Assembly: GCA_963816745.1 (NCBI GenBank)
Contig: CAWFLQ010000003.1
Coordinates: 1 to 64,000, forward strand
Length of the DNA stretch: 64,000 nt
Source of the DNA: VAZQ01 sp963816745
Lineage (GTDB): Bacteria > Pseudomonadota > Alphaproteobacteria > Rhizobiales > Xanthobacteraceae
Direction of reading: 5' to 3'
Positions 34,814-43,453 of this stretch are shown piece after piece. The notes below the pieces were generated by a model. That model did not search any database and was not told the origin of the DNA. It saw nothing but the letters and a program-made list of their open reading frames with translations. The first letter of the stretch is position 1; the number at the start of each line of letters is the position of its first letter. The position numbers and the translations under genes are program-made.

Positions 34814-35593
34814 ATGCCGTCCTTCCCACCGGTCCAGTCCGTGCAGCGCGCGCTCGCTCTCCTGACCGAGCTCAATCGGCAGCGCGCCACCAGCGTCGGC
34901 GAGCTGCACCAGCGCACCGGCCTGCCGAAGCCGACCATCGTCCGCCTGCTGGAAACCCTGATCGTGGAGGGTTTTGCCGCCAGCGACAGCCGGCTCGGCG
35001 GCTACCAGGTGACGTCCAAGGTCGCCGCGCTGAGCAGCGGCTTCCATGGGGCGCCGATGGTGATCGAGGCCGCACGGCCCTGGGCGATCGACCTCACTCG
35101 CAGGCTGAAGTGGCCGGCGGCGGTGGCGGTGCTGCAGGAAGACGCCGTGTTCGTCCGCTTCAGCACCATTCCGGACAGCCCGGTCTCGCCGTTCCACGCC
35201 ACCATCAACATGCGGCTCAGCCTGATGTCGCGCGCGCTCGGCCGCGCCTACCTGGCCTACTGCCGGAAGGAGGAACGGCAGCTGCTGGTCCGCATGCTGA
35301 GCGCCTCCGGCCATGCCGAGGACCGCCCCAGGAACCTCGCGCGCGCGGTACAGCAGCTGGTCCGCTCGACGCGCAGCCGCGGCTTCGCCGAGCGGGACCC
35401 GAACGTCGAGCCCAGGAATTCCGGCACGATCGCGGTGCCGATCATGGCCCACGGCCTGGTGCTGGCGACGCTGGGCGTGACTTATTTTCGCTCGGCGGTC
35501 CGACGCTCCACCCTGATCGACACGCTGGTGCCGGCGCTCAAGGAGGCGCGCACCCAGATCGAGCAGAGCATCGAGGCGCTGCGCGCGCCGTGA
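34814..35593 (+). CDS. IclR family transcriptional regulator
   Basis: A 259-residue regulator from the ATG at 34814 (a GTG 12 codons upstream is possible). The winged helix-turn-helix is SVQRALALLTELNRQRATSV, then TGLPKPTIVRLLETLIVEGF. The effector domain follows (MSRALGRAYLAYCRKEERQL, GTIAVPIMAHGLVLATLGVT). The C-terminal 37 residues (from YFRSAVRRSTLIDTLVPAL) are duplicated 590 bp downstream inside the toxin gene. IclR proteins usually control adjacent catabolic genes, here probably the oxidoreductase and its neighbours. Confidence 0.93.
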   Translation: MPSFPPVQSVQRALALLTELNRQRATSVGELHQRTGLPKPTIVRLLETLIVEGFAASDSRLGGYQVTSKVAALSSGFHGAPMVIEAARPWAIDLTRRLKWPAAVAVLQEDAVFVRFSTIPDSPVSPFHATINMRLSLMSRALGRAYLAYCRKEERQLLVRMLSASGHAEDRPRNLARAVQQLVRSTRSRGFAERDPNVEPRNSGTIAVPIMAHGLVLATLGVTYFRSAVRRSTLIDTLVPALKEARTQIEQSIEALRAP

Positions 35594-35633
35594 GGGCGTC
35601 GGCGGCCCGCCTGTCGCCTCGGACCACGACCAC
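35483..35633 (+). repeat. Direct duplication, copy A (3' end of iclR-type gene)
   Basis: About 150 bp covering the last 37 codons of the IclR gene and some 40 bp beyond its stop. It is repeated at 36071-36225 with scattered substitutions (for example AAGGAG/GAGGAG, CTGCGC/ATGCGC). Confidence 0.85.
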
Positions 35634-35701
35634 GTCGGCATCGCGCCCCCGCCGCCCATAGGCAATGGCGTCGCGGCCCGGAAAACGGCTATAATTCAAC
35701 C

Positions 35702-35923
35702 ATGACAAAGGAACAGATCGACGTCGTGCTGGAAAAAGTGCGCTCCTGGCCGCGCGAGGATCAGGAGGAGCTTGCCGAGCTTGCCCGCGAGATCGAGGCA
35801 CGCCGAACGGGCGTCTACGTCCTGAGTGACGAGGAACGCGCAGCCATCGAGGATGCCGAGCGGAGCGGTTTGGCCACCGAGGAAGAAGTGGCAGGTTTGA
35901 AGGAGAAGGAACGGAAGCAATAA
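35702..35923 (+). CDS. ParD-like antitoxin, C-terminus disrupted
   Basis: A 73-residue helical protein (MTKEQIDVVLEKVRSWPRED, then QEELAELAREIEARRTGVYV and LSDEERAAIEDAERSGLATE) like the antitoxins that precede ParE/RelE toxins in rhizobia. The frame stops at 35923. About 43 bp later the 13-bp sequence GAAGAAGTGGCAG recurs (35882-35894 and 35925-35937), and after the second copy another frame encodes EEVAAFWKRHRMT, the usual antitoxin ending. Its stop overlaps the toxin ATG as ATGA. The original 4-nt coupling is therefore still visible and the antitoxin end has been broken by a 43-bp insertion. Confidence 0.75.
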   Translation: MTKEQIDVVLEKVRSWPREDQEELAELAREIEARRTGVYVLSDEERAAIEDAERSGLATEEEVAGLKEKERKQ

Positions 35924-35962
35924 TGAAGAAGTGGCAGCGTTCTGGAAGCGCCACCGCATGAC

Positions 35963-36181
35963 ATGAAAGTCACATATCGGCCTCGCGCACTTGCCGACAT
36001 CGACGAAATCTTTCGATACCTCGAGAAACGAAGTCCCACTGGCGCCCGCAACGTCATCAGCGCCATCTTATATTTTCGTTCGGCGGTCCGACGCTCGACC
36101 CTGATCGACACGCTGGTGCCGGCGCTCGAGGAGGCGCGCACCCAGATCGAGCAGAGCATCGAGGCGATGCGCGCACCGTAA
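35963..36181 (+). pseudogene. ParE/RelE toxin fragment fused to a duplicated IclR tail
   Basis: The first ~35 residues (MKVTYRPRALADIDEIFRYL, then EKRSPTGARNVISAI) are a ParE/RelE toxin N-terminus. The normal family length is ~95 residues. From residue ~36 on, the sequence YFRSAVRRSTLIDTLVPAL.. is the C-terminus of the IclR regulator upstream, from a ~150-bp direct duplication. The catalytic/core strands of the toxin are therefore missing and it should be inactive. Confidence 0.85.
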
Positions 36182-36225
36182 GGCGGCCCCCGGCCTCCTC
36201 GCCTGTCGCCTCAGACCACGACCAC
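36071..36225 (+). repeat. Direct duplication, copy B (toxin end)
   Basis: The diverged second copy of 35483-35633. It replaces the 3' part of the toxin gene and extends ~45 bp beyond its stop toward tRNA-Gly. Confidence 0.85.
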
Positions 36226-36254
36226 CGGCGTGCCGACCGGCACATTCAAGTGAT

Positions 36255-36328
36255 TGGAGCGGGAGAAGGGAATCGAACCCTCGTCATCAGCTTGGAAGGC
36301 TGTTGCTCTACCATTGAGCTACTCCCGC
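36255..36328 (-). tRNA. tRNA-Gly (TCC)
   Basis: A 74-nt minus-strand cloverleaf starting GCGGGAGTAGCTCAATGG. The anticodon loop CTTCCAA gives anticodon TCC, the T-arm is AGGGTTCGATTCCCTT, the acceptor is GCGGGAG/CTCCCGC, and CCA is encoded. The rearranged toxin/IclR DNA begins just beyond its 3' end. Confidence 0.96.
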
Positions 36329-36475
36329 GAACTCGAACGCTCATTCTGCGTAAGAGAGCCCGCCTTCGCCAACCGCCTTCGCCCGAAGTCGGGCTTCAGC
36401 GGTCAAGGTGGCTTCGGCGGGTAGCCCCTCGCGCTCAGCTGGCTTGCCAGCCGAAGCGCCAACAGGCGCGAAGGC

Positions 36476-36561
36476 TGGTGGGGGAGGTAGGACTCGAACC
36501 TACGAAGGCGTAAGCCAGCGGATTTACAGTCCGCCCCCTTTGCCACTCGGGACACTCCCCC
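36476..36561 (-). tRNA. tRNA-Tyr (GTA)
   Basis: An 86-nt class II tRNA on the minus strand. The acceptor is GGGGGAG/CTCCCCC, the anticodon loop is in GGACTGTAAATCC with GTA, the variable arm is long (TGGCTTACGCC region), the T-arm is TAGGTTCGAGTCCTA, and CCA is encoded. It is 147 nt upstream of tRNA-Gly and probably co-transcribed with it. Confidence 0.96.
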
Positions 36562-36731
36562 GCCGTCGAACACGTCGCCTTGCGGCGACGCATATATAGT
36601 CGTTGGCAGGCCGGGTTTATGGGGAGCGTCCGGCGCGGTGTCAACCGCGGCAGATCCGGCACCCGCCGGGGGCGCCAAACCATGGGCCGGCCACGACAAA
36701 TCGCGCCAGCGCCCCCTCCCCTGACGTCCGC

Positions 36732-38350
36732 TCAGGCCTTGTGAAATTGCCGGAAATCGGGCTCGCGGTGGAACCAGAACTCGTAGCCGCCCACCGCCTT
36801 CTGCATCGCCACGTCGTGGATCGGGCTGGTTGAGCGGAACGATCGGCACCTCCTGCATGCACAAGGCGACGAACTCCTTCACCGCCTTTTCGTACTCGGC
36901 CTTGTCCTCGGTGAAGCGCGCGCGGTCGATGAGCTGGTCCATGGCCGGGTTCTTGTAGGCCGAGATGTTGAAGATCGAATTGTTGCCGTGGAAGTTCCAG
37001 AAGAAGTAGTACTCGGGATAGTCGAGCCAGCCGCTGAAGCGGTTGAGCACCATCGGCAGCTCCTTCTTGTTGAGCGTGGTGCGCCAGTTCGCCCCGGGGA
37101 TCTTCTCGATCACGACCTTGATGCCGATCTTGCCCAGGCTCTCCTGGATCAGGATCGCGGTCGGCTCGCCGACCGTTGCGCTGCCGACGTCGAGCGAGAT
37201 GCTCGTCTCCAGGCCTGACGCGAAGCCGGCCTCCGCCAACAGCGCCTTCGCCTTGTCGAGATCGGTCTTGTAGGGAAAAGCCTGCGGCCACACCGGCTCG
37301 ACGGCCCCGGCCGTCGCGCCATACATCGGCTTCGCCCGGCCGAAAAAGGCGCTGGCCTGGATCTGCTCATAGGGAATGGCCCAGGCGATCGCCTGCCGCA
37401 GCTTCACGTTGTCGAACGGCGGCCGGGAGGTGTTGAGCGCCACGTACCAGAGCCCGTTCGGGATCGGCACGCCGACGACCTTGACCTTCTGCTCCTTGAT
37501 CATCTGATCGAAATCCTTGGGCGGAAAGCCGGTCGAGACATCGGCGTCGCCGCGCTCGAGCATCGCGCGGCGGGTGCCGGCGGAGGGAACGTCTCGCGCG
37601 ATGATGCGCCGGAGCTTCGGCAGCGGGCCCGCTTTTCCAATTGTCGAAGCGCACGAGGATAGTCTCGCTGCCGGGCTTCCAGCTTTCGACCCGATACGCG
37701 CCGCCGCCCGCCTCGTTGCCCTTGAGCCAGGCCAACGCCCACGGATCGGCTTCGGTCGCGTGCTTCCTGGCGAGCTCGGAATTGATCACGAACGGCACGA
37801 CCACCGCGAGGTTGAACATCAGCATCTTGTCCTTGCGGATGAAATCGACCCGGAAGGTGTGGTCGTCGACCGCGACGAACTGCTCGCGCTTTTCGAGGCT
37901 GCCGGCGGACATCTGGAAGGTCGGGAAGCCGCCGACCGAGACCGAGCGATCGAACGACCATTTGACGTCCTTGGCGGTCACCGGCGCGCCGTCGTGGAAG
38001 GTCGCATCCTTGCGCAGCTTGAAGGTGCACGACATCCCGTCGGCGGCGACCTGCCAGCTCTCGGCCAGCTCGGGCGCGAGCACCGCGCGGTCATAGGAGA
38101 GCGTGCCGTCGGGCAGCGTCTTGGCCGCATAGGTCATCAGCCGGTCGTAGCAATTCCAGGCGAGCCCATTGACCGTCTGGTTCGAGCCCACGCCCTGCAT
38201 GTCGAGGCTGTTGGGGCCGAGCTCCTGCACCAGGATGAGGGTCTCGGTCCGGCTCTGCGCGGCCGCTGGGATGCCGCCGAACGGCGCGGACGCTGCGCCG
38301 GCAAGCGTGAGGGCGAGGAATTCGCGGCGATCGAGATCGGGAAACGACAT
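36732..38350 (-). CDS. ABC transporter substrate-binding protein, family 5 (peptide/DppA type), two frame breaks
   Basis: A periplasmic receptor for peptides or similar solutes, ~538 residues. It begins MSFPDLDRREFLALTLAGAA, a twin-arginine-like signal. Family landmarks are LAPELAESWQVAADGMSCTF, FKLRKDATFHDGAPVTAKDV, NEAGGGAYRVESWKPGSETI, FDNVKLRQAIAWAIPYEQI and the C-terminal EYEKAVKEFVALCMQEVPIV. One indel near 37630 and one extra base near 36827 change the frame. After the second the expected ending (GYEFWFHREPDFRQFHKA) stops at 36732. No permease or ATPase genes adjoin it. It is inserted between the tRNA-Gly/Tyr pair and rlmB. Confidence 0.9.
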
Positions 38351-38589
38351 GGGGCCTCCGAGGGCTGGATGCATCACTTGTCGACCGTTTTCAGCAAGTC
38401 GGATGCCATCGCCGCCGCCGGTTTGGTGCGACATGAAGAATGTTGTTCAAGACGCTGCGGGAATTGAGTAATCCATCGGCCGACGATTGGCCGTGGCAAA
38501 CCCACAGACCGGCGCTGGACAAATTACGTGCAGCCCGCTGCATTGATATTGAGCCGCCGGCAAAGGACTGTGCGGGCACGAGGAGACCT

Positions 38590-39412
38590 ATGCGCCGGCA
38601 CGATCAGCCAGACACCCGCAAGCCGCCATGGAAGAAGAAGGCGCGCCCGCGTCGCGACGAGCATCGCCGCCCGCCCCGCGGCGGACCGGCGCGGCCGTTG
38701 GCCGACGGCGAGGTCGTGCTCTACGGCTGGCACACGGTGAAGGCGGCGCTGGAAAATCCCGCGCGCCGCATCCGCAAGCTCCTCGCCACGGAAAACGCCA
38801 TGCGGCGGCTGGCCGAGGACGGCGTGTCGCTCTCCGGTCGAGCCCGAGATCGTGCGGCCAGACACGATCGCGCATCGTCTCGGTCCCGACGCCGTGCACA
38901 ACGGTCTCCTGGCCGAAGCCGATCCCCTGCCCTCGCCCGAGCTCGACGAGCTCGAGCCGCAAGGCATCGTGTTGGTGCTCGACCAGATCACCGACCCGCA
39001 CAATGTGGGCGCGATCCTGCGCACGGCGGCGGGCTTCGCGGTGGCGGCGATCGTCACCACCGCGCGCCACAGCCCGGAAGCGACCGGCGTGCTGGCGAAG
39101 TCGGCGTCCGGCGCGCTCGAATATGTCCCGATCGTCACGGTGCAGAACCTCGCGCGCGCGCTCGAGGCGCTGCGCGAGCGTGGTTATCTGCTGGTCGGTC
39201 TCGACAGCACGGGAGATGCCGACCTCGGCGACGCTGAGCTGCGCGCGCCGCTCGCGCTGGTGCTGGGCGCCGAGGGCAAGGGACTGCGGCAGTTGACGCG
39301 CGCGACCTGCGACCAGGTCGCGCGGCTCGATCTTCCCGGCCGGATCAAGAGCCTCAACGTCTCGAACGCCGCGGCGCTCGCGCTCTATGTCGCCAGCAAG
39401 CGGACGGCTTAG
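38590..39412 (+). CDS. rlmB: 23S rRNA (guanosine-2'-O-)-methyltransferase RlmB, one frame break
   Basis: A TrmH-type SPOUT methyltransferase that methylates G2251 of 23S rRNA. It starts MRRHDQPDTRKPPWKKKARP after AGGAG, a basic RNA-binding N-terminus. The substrate-binding domain is VVLYGWHTVKAALENPARRI. The SPOUT motifs are IVLVLDQITDPHNVGAILRT (motif 1), LALVLGAEGKGLRQLTR (motif 2) and IKSLNVSNAAALALYVASKR (motif 3, knot). An indel near 38838 joins the two frames. In many Rhizobiales this gene is next to tRNA-Tyr, tRNA-Gly and tuf, which supports the gene name. Confidence 0.93.
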
Positions 39413-39424
39413 AGCGCACTTGCT

Positions 39425-39880
39425 TCAACGCACCACGGCGCGCCGGTAGACGCGGGCCGGCCGCAGGCTCGTCTTGTAGTTCACGAAGGTGCGCAGGCCG
39501 TAGCGCCGCGCCGGCTCGGAATAGGGATAGCCGGTGTAGGGGCTGTACAGGCCGCGCGGATAGCCGCCGCTGCTTTGCTGGCCGTAGGGATAGCCGCTGT
39601 AGACGACGCCGACATAGGGGTAAGGCCCGGGTACGTTGTTCGGACGTTCGCGCGCGAGGTAGTGGCCCGGTCCGGTAAAGATCGGCCCCTGGTTCACCAC
39701 ATAGACGCCGGTGGAGATGTCGTAGGGCTCGATGAACTGCTGGCCCAGCGGCAAGGTCGGGCCGCATCCGCACCCGCCGTAGAGCACCGGGCAGCAGCCG
39801 CCACCGGCAGCAGCCTGCGTTGCGGCGGCGAGCAAAAGCGCCGTGGCGACGGCAAACGATTTGAGACGATGCTCGACCAT
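39425..39880 (-). CDS. Exported Tyr/Pro/Gly-rich protein
   Basis: A 151-residue protein from an ATG with GGGGAG upstream. The signal peptide is MVEHRLKSFAVATALLLAAA, ending TQAAAG. The mature protein starts with a Cys cluster (GGGCCPVLYGGCGCGP, four Cys within 12 residues), followed by low-complexity sequence rich in Tyr, Pro and Gly (YPYGQQSSGGYPRGLYSPY), ending RVYRRAVVR. A secreted or surface-associated structural protein is plausible. I do not recognise a characterised family. Its 5' part overlaps in another frame with the long tail of the upstream gene. Confidence 0.75.
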   Translation of the reverse strand: MVEHRLKSFAVATALLLAAATQAAAGGGCCPVLYGGCGCGPTLPLGQQFIEPYDISTGVYVVNQGPIFTGPGHYLARERPNNVPGPYPYVGVVYSGYPYGQQSSGGYPRGLYSPYTGYPYSEPARRYGLRTFVNYKTSLRPARVYRRAVVR

Positions 39881-40515
39881 GATACTCCCCCTCGAAACGG
39901 CTTCCCCGGGAAGCCGGTTGTCCAATTACGTGCGCGGTTCGCGCCTTTTGACTTTGCGCATGTCCTTGTCGGAAAACCGGCGCCCACTTTTCCGGGACAT
40001 GCGCAGCGCCGGCCGCCGTGACCGCCGCCGTGGTGCCCCCCGCCGTGACGGTCCCAGCCGTGATGTCTTCGCCCTGGGCCCCACGGCCCGACATAGGGCG
40101 AGATCGACATGGGATAGGCAGGATCCGTGGAGGCCGGCAGCGGATCCGAATGCGCCTCCCAGGAGCGGTTGATGCTCCCTGGGGTCTGTGTCGTGCGGCG
40201 GCCGGGCGGCGGCAAGACCTCGTCGCGGCCGTAGGCCGGCATCTGCTCGGCGTGCGGAAAATAGTATCGCCGTGGCGGCATGATGGGCTGGAAGGGCGGC
40301 CCGACGATGATCTGCGTATTGTTCTGCGACGGCTTGTTGAGACCGAAGTCCCCTTCGATGATCGTGTAGGACGCGTCGAAGCCGTAGGGGTTCACGATCA
40401 CGGGAACATCCGGCCGGCCCGGGATCACGACGACGGTGCCGCTGTCGGTGTCGGCGAGCGCCGGCACAATGCAAAGCATCCATCCGCATATGATGGCGCA
40501 GACGCGGGTACGCAT
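39694..40515 (-). CDS. Exported protein with a His/Gly-rich region, 3' end extended by a repeat
   Basis: Signal peptide MRTRVCAIICGWMLCIVPAL (cleavage at ALADT), start supported by GAGGG. The mature region (residues ~25-150: VVVIPGRPDVPVIVNPYGFD, PPRRYYFPHAEQMPAYGRDE) leads into WDRHGGGHHGGGHGG. After that the frame enters a palindromic repeat and continues without a natural end for ~90 residues across the start of the next gene. The original protein probably ended soon after the His/Gly stretch (~175 residues), the repeat having removed its stop. His-rich segments can bind metal. Function unknown. Confidence 0.65.
   Translation of the reverse strand: MRTRVCAIICGWMLCIVPALADTDSGTVVVIPGRPDVPVIVNPYGFDASYTIIEGDFGLNKPSQNNTQIIVGPPFQPIMPPRRYYFPHAEQMPAYGRDEVLPPPGRRTTQTPGSINRSWEAHSDPLPASTDPAYPMSISPYVGPWGPGRRHHGWDRHGGGHHGGGHGGRRCACPGKVGAGFPTRTCAKSKGANRARNWTTGFPGKPFRGGVSWSSIVSNRLPSPRRFCSPPQRRLLPVAAAARCSTAGADAARPCRWASSSSSPTTSPPASMW
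39956..40004 (+). repeat. Palindromic repeat, copy 5
   Basis: Perfect 10-bp arms GCGCATGTCC (39956-39965) and GGACATGCGC (39995-40004), core AAAACCGGCGCCCAC. It lies at the 3' end of the exported His/Gly-rich protein gene and is read through by it. Confidence 0.85.
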
Positions 40516-40696
40516 GAACAAGCCCTCGACCTTACATCCGGGCGAGTCTAGGCGGGGCTGTTGGCCGATCCGTTAACCGCGTCTCGAAATGATCCGCTAA
40601 GGCTAACCAATCGTTACCAGCGGCGGGAACGGATGATCCGCACGCGGTCCGCGGCCGGACGTTAAGATTTGCAGGCTCGACCCCATCGTCGCCCGC

Positions 40697-42221
40697 TCAA
40701 TCCTTGAACAGGAGATCGCGGGTGAGGTCGTCGAGATGGCGGACCGATTCGAGCGCCGCGCGCAGCCGCGCCCGGTCCCGTGACGACAAGCGCTTGACCG
40801 CGACCGCGTTCGATGGCGGCGTCCCGTGCGCGATATCCTCGATCTGCTGGCCGAGAATGAGCTCGAGCAGCGTCGCCTGCGCCTCGATCGAGGGCGTCGA
40901 GATCACTTTCCGCGCCCAGGCCCAACGCCTTCACGCCGGCAAGCCTGGCCGGCGTCGAGCGCTCCACGACGTGGTGGCGGATCGCGAGCACACGGGCGGC
41001 GGTCACGATGCCGAACAACCCCGCTCTCTTCAGGTCGATGCGGCCCGCGCTGGTCCTGAACCGCCCGAAGAGACCGAGACCGTTCTCCACGCCGCCGGCG
41101 GCCTCGGCCAAAAGCTTGGCGAAACCGATCTCGCCTGACGCGGCGTCGAATGCGTCGCGCCAGAGCGTCGTGCACAGGCTGCCGTCGCCGTGCACCGGCC
41201 GCATGTCGAAGAAGATATCGACCGACAGCAGGTCCTGCGCGCTCGAGCGGCGAATCCAATCGTCGATCCGCGCGCGCCAGGTCGCGCGCGAGCCGCGCCA
41301 GTTCGGGTTCTTCGCCATGATGCCGCCGGGGCAATAAGGAACGCCGGCCTCGTGCAGGATGTCGGCGATGTGGACGCCGAGCCGCTCGAACCATCGGTCC
41401 TCCGGACCGCCGGGCACGCCGTCGGCGAACACCACGGCGTTGTCCTGGTCCATCGCCAACAGGCTCTCGCCGCGGCCGGCCGAACCCAGCACCGCCACCG
41501 CGTAGGGACATGGCGGCGTGCCGCTCATGCGGCCTTCCGCGATGACCGCGGCCTGGCGCGTGAGCGCGCCGAGCTCGCGCGAAATGACCGCCGCGACATC
41601 GCGCGCGCTCACGCCTTCCGCCAGCAGCGCGGCCGCGACGTCGGGCAACTTGGCCCATGCCGCACGTAGCGCACGGACATCGCGGGCAACGTCGATCTCG
41701 TCGCCAAGCGCCACTGCCTCGCCGGCACGCAGCCGCAGTAGATCGCGGGCGGAGAGTGCGCCGACCACGCAGCCCGTCTCGTCGACAACCCCGAGGTGGC
41801 GCACCCCGAGCCGGCTCATCCTGCCGATGGCGCGGTAGACGAAAGCGTCCGCGGGGACCGCCGCCAGCGGCTTGCTCATGAATTGGCCGACCGGCATCCG
41901 CAGCGCCTCGCCGCCGTGACCAGCAAGCGCCCGCAACACGTCGCGCTCGGTGATGATACCGGCCTCGGATGCCGGCGGATGGTCGTCGTCCTGCGCCGGC
42001 CGCACGAAGAGCGAGGAAATCCGCTCATCCATCAGGCGCTTCAGCGCTTCGCCAAGGGTCGCGTCGGCCGCGACGAATTTCGCCGGCGCCCGCATGACGT
42101 CGCGAATGCGGTGCCGATAGGGATAGCTGTCGATACGGCTCAATGTGCGCTCGGCATCGAGCCGTGCCGGCGCCTCGGCCGAGCCGGCGCTATGCTGCAC
42201 GTCGTCACCTACGGCGGCCAT
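40697..42221 (-). CDS. CBS-pair/DUF294 nucleotidyltransferase-like protein (1), one frame break
   Basis: About 507 residues. A CBS pair spans ~38-165 (MRAPAKFVAADATLGEALKR, then MPVGQFMSKPLAAVPADAFV), which usually binds adenosine nucleotides. A DUF294 polymerase-beta-like nucleotidyltransferase domain follows with the GS..DxD signature in LGSAGRGESLLAMDQDNAVV (G246, S247, D258, D260), then the DUF294 C-terminal helical domain. One indel near 40903 shifts the last 69 residues (ILGQQIEDIAHGTPPSNAVA, ending LLFKD). These proteins resemble GlnD-type nucleotidyltransferases but their substrates are unknown. It faces away from the symporter genes and follows the 203-residue gene. Confidence 0.88.
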
Positions 42222-42253
42222 CGCCGGCGCTCCACCTACTGCCTCGCGGCGAA

Positions 42254-42865
42254 TCAGGCGCCCTGCCGCCTCAGCATCGCCGCCAAAGCCGGCGCGTCCA
42301 TGCGCTTGGTCAATTCGTCATGGATGTTGCAGAGCGTAACCTTGAGATAGTTGTGAATGGTCGGGAATTCGCTCCGCCGCAGCTTCTCGTGGATCGGCAT
42401 CAGATCGAAGTAGGTCTCCGCGAAGGGCACGCAAATGTCGAAGGCGCGCTTGGGCGCATGCAGGCCGACGAGCTGCAAGCGGCGCGCAAGCTCGGCGCGC
42501 TCACCGCTCCAGGCCGCATCGCCGAGCGCCGCGGGAACGGGATAGCGGTCGAAGACCGCGAGGACGAGCGCATTGAGCCCGTCGAGCTGCTCGCGGCGAT
42601 CAGCCGCATAGGGGCGCAGCACGCCCTCGACCAATTCTCCCACCATGGCGAGCCCGAGCGGATAGGCGCGCCAGCGCGACTGCTCGACGGCGTCCAGGAA
42701 CCCCTGCTCCCGGAACAGGACCTTGGAGTAATGTCCGGCGCGGGCGCGTGAATATTCGTAAATCCCTTTTTGCATCAGGAACGCGGACTGCCGGTCGATG
42801 AAGTCGGCCAGCGCGTCGGCATCGCGAATGGGCGGCGGCCCTCGGAAAAAATCGAGAAATCCCAA
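42254..42865 (-). CDS. Conserved helical protein of the symporter/DUF294 locus
   Basis: A 203-residue, mostly helical soluble protein (MGFLDFFRGPPPIRDADALA, FIDRQSAFLMQKGIYEYSRA, VLFREQGFLDAVEQSRWRAY, RRSEFPTIHNYLKVTLCNIH). No signal peptide or membrane segment. It lies 32 nt upstream of the CBS-DUF294 gene on the same strand, so the two are co-transcribed and may act together. I do not know a characterised homologue. Confidence 0.8.
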   Translation of the reverse strand: MGFLDFFRGPPPIRDADALADFIDRQSAFLMQKGIYEYSRARAGHYSKVLFREQGFLDAVEQSRWRAYPLGLAMVGELVEGVLRPYAADRREQLDGLNALVLAVFDRYPVPAALGDAAWSGERAELARRLQLVGLHAPKRAFDICVPFAETYFDLMPIHEKLRRSEFPTIHNYLKVTLCNIHDELTKRMDAPALAAMLRRQGA

Positions 42866-43150
42866 CGGTTCCTCCGAAACGGGCGACGATCGGCATCGGA
42901 CTTTAGGCTAGGCGCCGTCACAGCAGCATTTTCAAGGGCATAACATCGCGCCTAGGCCGAAAGTCTTATAAGGGCGGCCCCTGCCGCAATGATACCTTAT
43001 TTGGGACGTATTGCGAACCGGCTCCAAGACCGGGCCCGCAAGAGTGGCAATGGGGGTTGCCGCACCAGCCGATTGTCGGCGCCCCTGTTGATTTTCGCAC
43101 CGGCCCCGATTTTTCGGATCCGGTTCATGATCAAGGGAGGGTACCGGCCC

Positions 43151-43438
43151 ATGGCTCAATCAAGCACTCCAGCCAGCACGAGCGCCAACGATGAAGCTCA
43201 CTGGAAGAAGACTACCAACCTGATGCTCGTGCATCTCGGGATCTGGTTCTTCTTCGGCTACATCATCCACATGTTCGTGGTTCCGCTGAACAAGATCATC
43301 ATCCCCGTGCTCAACTTCCCGCTCGGTTTCTACATGGCCGCGCAGGGCTCGCTGATCGTGTTCGTGGTCCAGCTGTTCATGTTCGCGAAGCAGCAGGACA
43401 AAATCGACCGCGAGTTCGGCGTCGCCGAAGACGATTGA
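43151..43438 (+). CDS. DUF4212 small subunit of a Na+:solute symporter
   Basis: A 95-residue two-span membrane protein: LMLVHLGIWFFFGYIIHMFV and LGFYMAAQGSLIVFVVQLFM, with WKKTTN before the first helix and KQQDKIDREFGVAEDD at the C-terminus, as in DUF4212. I used MAQSSTPASTSANDEAHW; upstream in-frame ATGs are possible, but GGGAGGG is nearest this one. It precedes the large symporter by 15 nt. From general knowledge such small subunits pair with SSS-family carriers for acetate and related carboxylates. Confidence 0.92.
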   Translation: MAQSSTPASTSANDEAHWKKTTNLMLVHLGIWFFFGYIIHMFVVPLNKIIIPVLNFPLGFYMAAQGSLIVFVVQLFMFAKQQDKIDREFGVAEDD

Positions 43439-43453
43439 GGGAAGGAATAGACC

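Noticed and set aside
35963..36181. Functional ParE/RelE toxin
   Set aside because: Only the first ~35 residues are toxin-like; the remainder is the duplicated IclR tail, so the fold cannot be complete.
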